Shown here piece by piece: positions 62,096 to 64,000 of a stretch of DNA of 64,000 nucleotides. Within the stretch, counting starts at the first letter, position 1, and each line of letters begins with the position of its first letter. The notes beneath the pieces were generated by a model, which was not told where the DNA came from, made no database searches, and saw nothing but the letters and a program-made list of their open reading frames with translations. The DNA is from Allobacillus saliphilus. GTDB taxonomy: Bacteria > Bacillota > Bacilli > Bacillales > Alkalibacillaceae. The position numbers and the translations under genes are program-made. Location of the stretch: assembly GCF_018138385.1 (NCBI RefSeq), contig NZ_JAGSIE010000003.1, positions 1 to 64,000 of the forward strand, in the 5' to 3' direction.

Positions 62096-62308
62096 ATGAA
62101 AAACAGATTAAGTGAAATTAGAAAAATACATCGCATGAATCAACAAGACTTAGCCGACGTGCTTGAGGTGACTCGTCAAACGATTGGATCGATCGAAAAT
62201 GGTAGGTATGATCCGTCGTTGCAACTCGCTTTCAAGATTGCGAGATATTTTGACATGGCCATCGAAGAAATTTTTAGTGATGAAAGAGGTGAAGGAAATG
62301 AATCTTAA
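62096..62308 (+). CDS. Short XRE-family transcriptional regulator
   Basis: A 70-residue Cro/CI-type protein consisting only of the helix-turn-helix domain: LSEIRKIHRMNQQDLADVLEVTRQTIGSIENGRYDPSLQLAFKIARYF, then a short acidic tail. B. subtilis YozG-like proteins have this form and sit before a small membrane protein gene, as here. Two palindromes around its promoter strongly suggest autorepression. GGGGATAGG is a weak ribosome-binding site before ATG. Confidence 0.9.
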   Translation: MKNRLSEIRKIHRMNQQDLADVLEVTRQTIGSIENGRYDPSLQLAFKIARYFDMAIEEIFSDERGEGNES

Positions 62309-62723
62309 ACTGTTTTGGTCACTTGAAGTGATCGGGGGATTGCTGCTTGTGCTTGGCGTAGTTTTAGGAATCGTGGGTGTTGAGGAGTTAGGTGTATCCA
62401 TTCCACAAATTGACTATGCTCCATTTGCCATCGTATTTATGGGCGTTTTCTTAATCATGATTGCAACAGTACCGATTTTATATGAAAAAAACAAAACGAA
62501 GCAACAACGAATTGAAGAAAAAGATGAAAGCTTGATGGCAATTTATCAGTCGGCGAAAGCGAAAACGTTTAACTTAATGGCAGTTTCAATTCCGTTTGTG
62601 TTAATAGGGTTAGCGTTATTCGGATTTATGAGTAAGGTATCTTTTTTTACATTAGGCGGATTATATTTAATTTTCGTTGAGTATTATGCTTTTCAAGTGA
62701 TTAAAAATGAAGAAATGATGTAA
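62298..62723 (+). CDS. DUF2178-like membrane protein
   Basis: A 141-residue protein with four helices in two pairs split by a charged stretch (EKNKTKQQRIEEKDE). The last segment YLIFVEYYAFQVIKNEE fits the DUF2178 type of small membrane proteins often encoded behind short XRE regulators. ATG 62298 has AGAGGTGAAGGA upstream and overlaps the regulator by 11 bases. Function unknown. Confidence 0.75.
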   Translation: MNLKLFWSLEVIGGLLLVLGVVLGIVGVEELGVSIPQIDYAPFAIVFMGVFLIMIATVPILYEKNKTKQQRIEEKDESLMAIYQSAKAKTFNLMAVSIPFVLIGLALFGFMSKVSFFTLGGLYLIFVEYYAFQVIKNEEMM

Positions 62724-62739
62724 GGGAGATGGGTGTATA

Positions 62740-62937
62740 ATGAATCAATTAATTAAAATTGTAAGCATTGCATTGGCAGCTTTTATTGTCAGTTATTTGG
62801 TTGCAGGTGCTGTCGACCGATTCGGTTTCGACACTTCGAAGTGGTATGTCGGTGGTGTGGTTGTCTTGATTACGGTTATCCTTATTTTTGGTGTATTGAA
62901 TATTACTAATAGATATGTTTTGAAAAGAGCGAAATAG
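62740..62937 (+). CDS. Small two-helix membrane protein
   Basis: A 65-residue protein with two hydrophobic helices (residues 5-24 and 37-56) and a basic end (RYVLKRAK). It lies 16 bases behind the DUF2178-like gene with AAGGGAGATGGGTG upstream, so it is probably the third gene of the XRE operon. No family recognised. Confidence 0.68.
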   Translation: MNQLIKIVSIALAAFIVSYLVAGAVDRFGFDTSKWYVGGVVVLITVILIFGVLNITNRYVLKRAK

Positions 62938-63012
62938 TTTTACCGCAAGACAAATGTTTAGAAAACGATGAACTTGGCTATTTTTTAAAGAAAGGCCAAA
63001 GGAGATGATCGT

Positions 63013-63465
63013 ATGCCTTGGGATAAAAATGACTATCCTAGTTCATTGAAAAACTTTGACGAAGCGACTAGAAACAAAGCGATTGAAATTGCCAATGCTA
63101 TGATTGAAGAAGGCTATGATGAAAATCGTGCCATTCCAATCGCAACTGACCAAGCGAAAGAATGGGCTGATGGTGCGAGTAAAGATGAAAAGGATGAAAT
63201 GAAAAACATCAGTAATTCGACGTTAAAAGATCATGAAGAAGATGAATATGATACAGACTTAGACCTTCTCGATAATGACGTGCTCGTTAAACCACATGAA
63301 GATGGTTGGGCTGCTCAAACCGTTGGTGCAGAAAGAGCTGACCAAGTGTTTGATAAAAAAGAAGATGCGATTGAGCGGGCGAAGGAGATTGCGGAGAACA
63401 AAGAATCGAAAGTCCTAGTTCAGGATAAAGATGGGAATAAACAAGATAAGATTTCATTCGAATAA
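63013..63465 (+). CDS. DUF2188-domain protein with N-terminal ChaB-like segment
   Basis: A 150-residue, very acidic soluble protein. The first 50 residues (PWDKNDYPSSLKNFDEATRN then ANAMIEEGYDENRAIPIATD) resemble the ChaB-like/plasmid-associated helical module. Residues about 90-145 (VLVKPHEDGWAAQTVGAERA then DAIERAKEIAENKESKVLVQ) form a DUF2188 domain. Neither has a defined activity; stress proteins of Bacillaceae often have this pairing. AAAGGAGATGATC precedes ATG. Confidence 0.8.
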   Translation: MPWDKNDYPSSLKNFDEATRNKAIEIANAMIEEGYDENRAIPIATDQAKEWADGASKDEKDEMKNISNSTLKDHEEDEYDTDLDLLDNDVLVKPHEDGWAAQTVGAERADQVFDKKEDAIERAKEIAENKESKVLVQDKDGNKQDKISFE

Positions 63466-63469
63466 TAAG

Positions 63470-63501
63470 AATCACCTGCCGAGTAGGTAGGTGATTTTTT
63501 T
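63470..63501 (+). terminator. Rho-independent terminator
   Basis: AATCACCT pairs with AGGTGATT, with extra C-G pairing inside, and is followed by TTTTTT. Confidence 0.88.
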
Positions 63502-63572
63502 GATAGAAAACTACTTTAGGCTATACGGTCTATTCGTCGATTCCTTTTTATAGTTCTAAATATTCACAGAAG

Positions 63573-63581
63573 TGATATAAT
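63573..63581 (+). promoter_or_regulatory. Extended -10 promoter of the last gene
   Basis: TGATATAAT lies 35 bases before the start of the zinc-ribbon gene; no strong -35. Confidence 0.5.
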
Positions 63582-63615
63582 TGAAATTGTAAACTTTAAA
63601 AGGGGGAATTTAGCA

Positions 63616-64000
63616 ATGAAGAAAGTCTGTCAAAACTGTCAGACGGAAGTAAGTGAAGACAGTAAGTTTTGTACGTCGTGTGGCACGCAGTTGGAAAATG
63701 GTGCCGAAAGTCCGGTAGTCGCAGCTAAAGAAGAGAGTGCAGCAACTGCTGGTGGTACATCAACTAATGATTACGCAGAACAAGGAAAGGAATTGGCGAA
63801 GAACTATTGGCAGCATCTCGTCCATATCGTAAAAAGCCCAATGCGTCATGGAAAAGCAGAAGGTGAAGGCAACTTCGTCAATGGACTGATTACGCTCGTA
63901 TTATTTTCCTTATTTATTCCACTGACCATTTATTTTGGGATAAGGGCAATCGCCAGTTCGACGTTCGGAATGGGATCGGCTGTTCCATTCGGAACCATGT
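63616..64000 (+). CDS. Zinc-ribbon membrane protein, cut by the window edge
   Basis: At least 128 residues visible. An N-terminal zinc ribbon (Cys5, Cys8, Cys19, Cys22) is followed by an Ala/Thr-rich linker, a helical segment (QGKELAKNYWQHLVHIVKSP) and the first membrane helix (LITLVLFSLFIPLTIYFGI). This layout fits the DUF6574-type zinc-ribbon membrane proteins of Bacillus, distinct from the TcaA-like protein at 3999, whose single helix leads to an extracellular part. AAAGGGGGAATT precedes ATG. The gene continues past 64000. Confidence 0.82.
   Translation, partial: MKKVCQNCQTEVSEDSKFCTSCGTQLENGAESPVVAAKEESAATAGGTSTNDYAEQGKELAKNYWQHLVHIVKSPMRHGKAEGEGNFVNGLITLVLFSLFIPLTIYFGIRAIASSTFGMGSAVPFGTM

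Noticed and set aside
9-64000. tRNA, rRNA, riboswitch, insertion sequence, prophage or integrated element
   Set aside because: I found no tRNA or rRNA sequence, no recognisable riboswitch core, no transposase or integrase frame, and no target-site duplications. Composition looks even throughout.

Overview
The window reads as chromosomal DNA of a Firmicute of the Bacillaceae type, probably a salt- or alkali-tolerant relative of Bacillus. The evidence is strong AGGAGG-type ribosome-binding sites, TTG and GTG starts, classic hairpin-plus-T terminators, an extracellular subtilisin, and TcaA/YvbJ-like, YwaF-like, YitT, PanF/YhdT, ProC and NagA/NagB proteins. I see no rRNA, tRNA, transposase, integrase, phage gene or CRISPR array.

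Layout. 1-8.5 kb: CidA/LrgB pair, a small lipoprotein, SpeG-type acetyltransferase, an acidic membrane-anchored stalk protein, a GGCT-fold protein, a TcaA-like zinc-ribbon membrane protein, a secreted subtilisin and an MBL hydrolase. 8.7-13.6 kb: a polytopic transporter-like protein, two half-size AbrB-family membrane proteins and a SEC-C protein. 14-27.6 kb: a giant MalT-like/BTAD regulator, a YwaF-like protein, then one long operon with a Liv-type ABC importer, a small unknown protein, an unusual KAS III-like enzyme, an alpha/beta hydrolase, an SDR and an acyl-CoA ligase. 27.7-34.3 kb: proC, menC-like enolase, pcp, small membrane proteins, an Nramp-like transporter and a TIM-barrel-like protein. 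35.1-47.6 kb: a cell-wall recycling operon (murQ, serine hydrolase, peptide ABC transporter, anmK, RpiR/MurR regulator, glcD-glcF). 48-56.6 kb: a divergent large catalase, nucleoside hydrolase plus ribokinase, two transporters, an opine-dehydrogenase-like protein and a frameshifted BCCT transporter. 57-64 kb: YitT, nagA-nagB, yhdT-panF, a small XRE regulator unit, a DUF2188-like protein and a zinc-ribbon protein that runs off the edge.

How genes work together. The 35-47.6 kb operon suggests uptake of wall fragments, phosphorylation of anhydroMurNAc by AnmK, and cleavage of MurNAc-6-P by MurQ to GlcNAc-6-P plus D-lactate. GlcD/GlcF is a plausible oxidase for that D-lactate, and NagA/NagB at 58-60 kb would take GlcNAc-6-P to fructose-6-P. 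An inverted repeat overlaps the -35 box of the murQ promoter and is a good candidate operator for the RpiR protein encoded at 44.0 kb.

The most unusual signal lies between genes. Nine intergenic regions hold arrays of short diverged phrases kept in rigid register: seven have a 21-bp period (about two helical turns) and two have a 52-bp period (about five turns). Spacers diverge but spacing hardly does. The same phrase recurs at distant loci in either orientation, while other loci use a different phrase. Five of the nine lie between convergent genes. I know of no named family for these; they are the best candidate here for an undescribed system.
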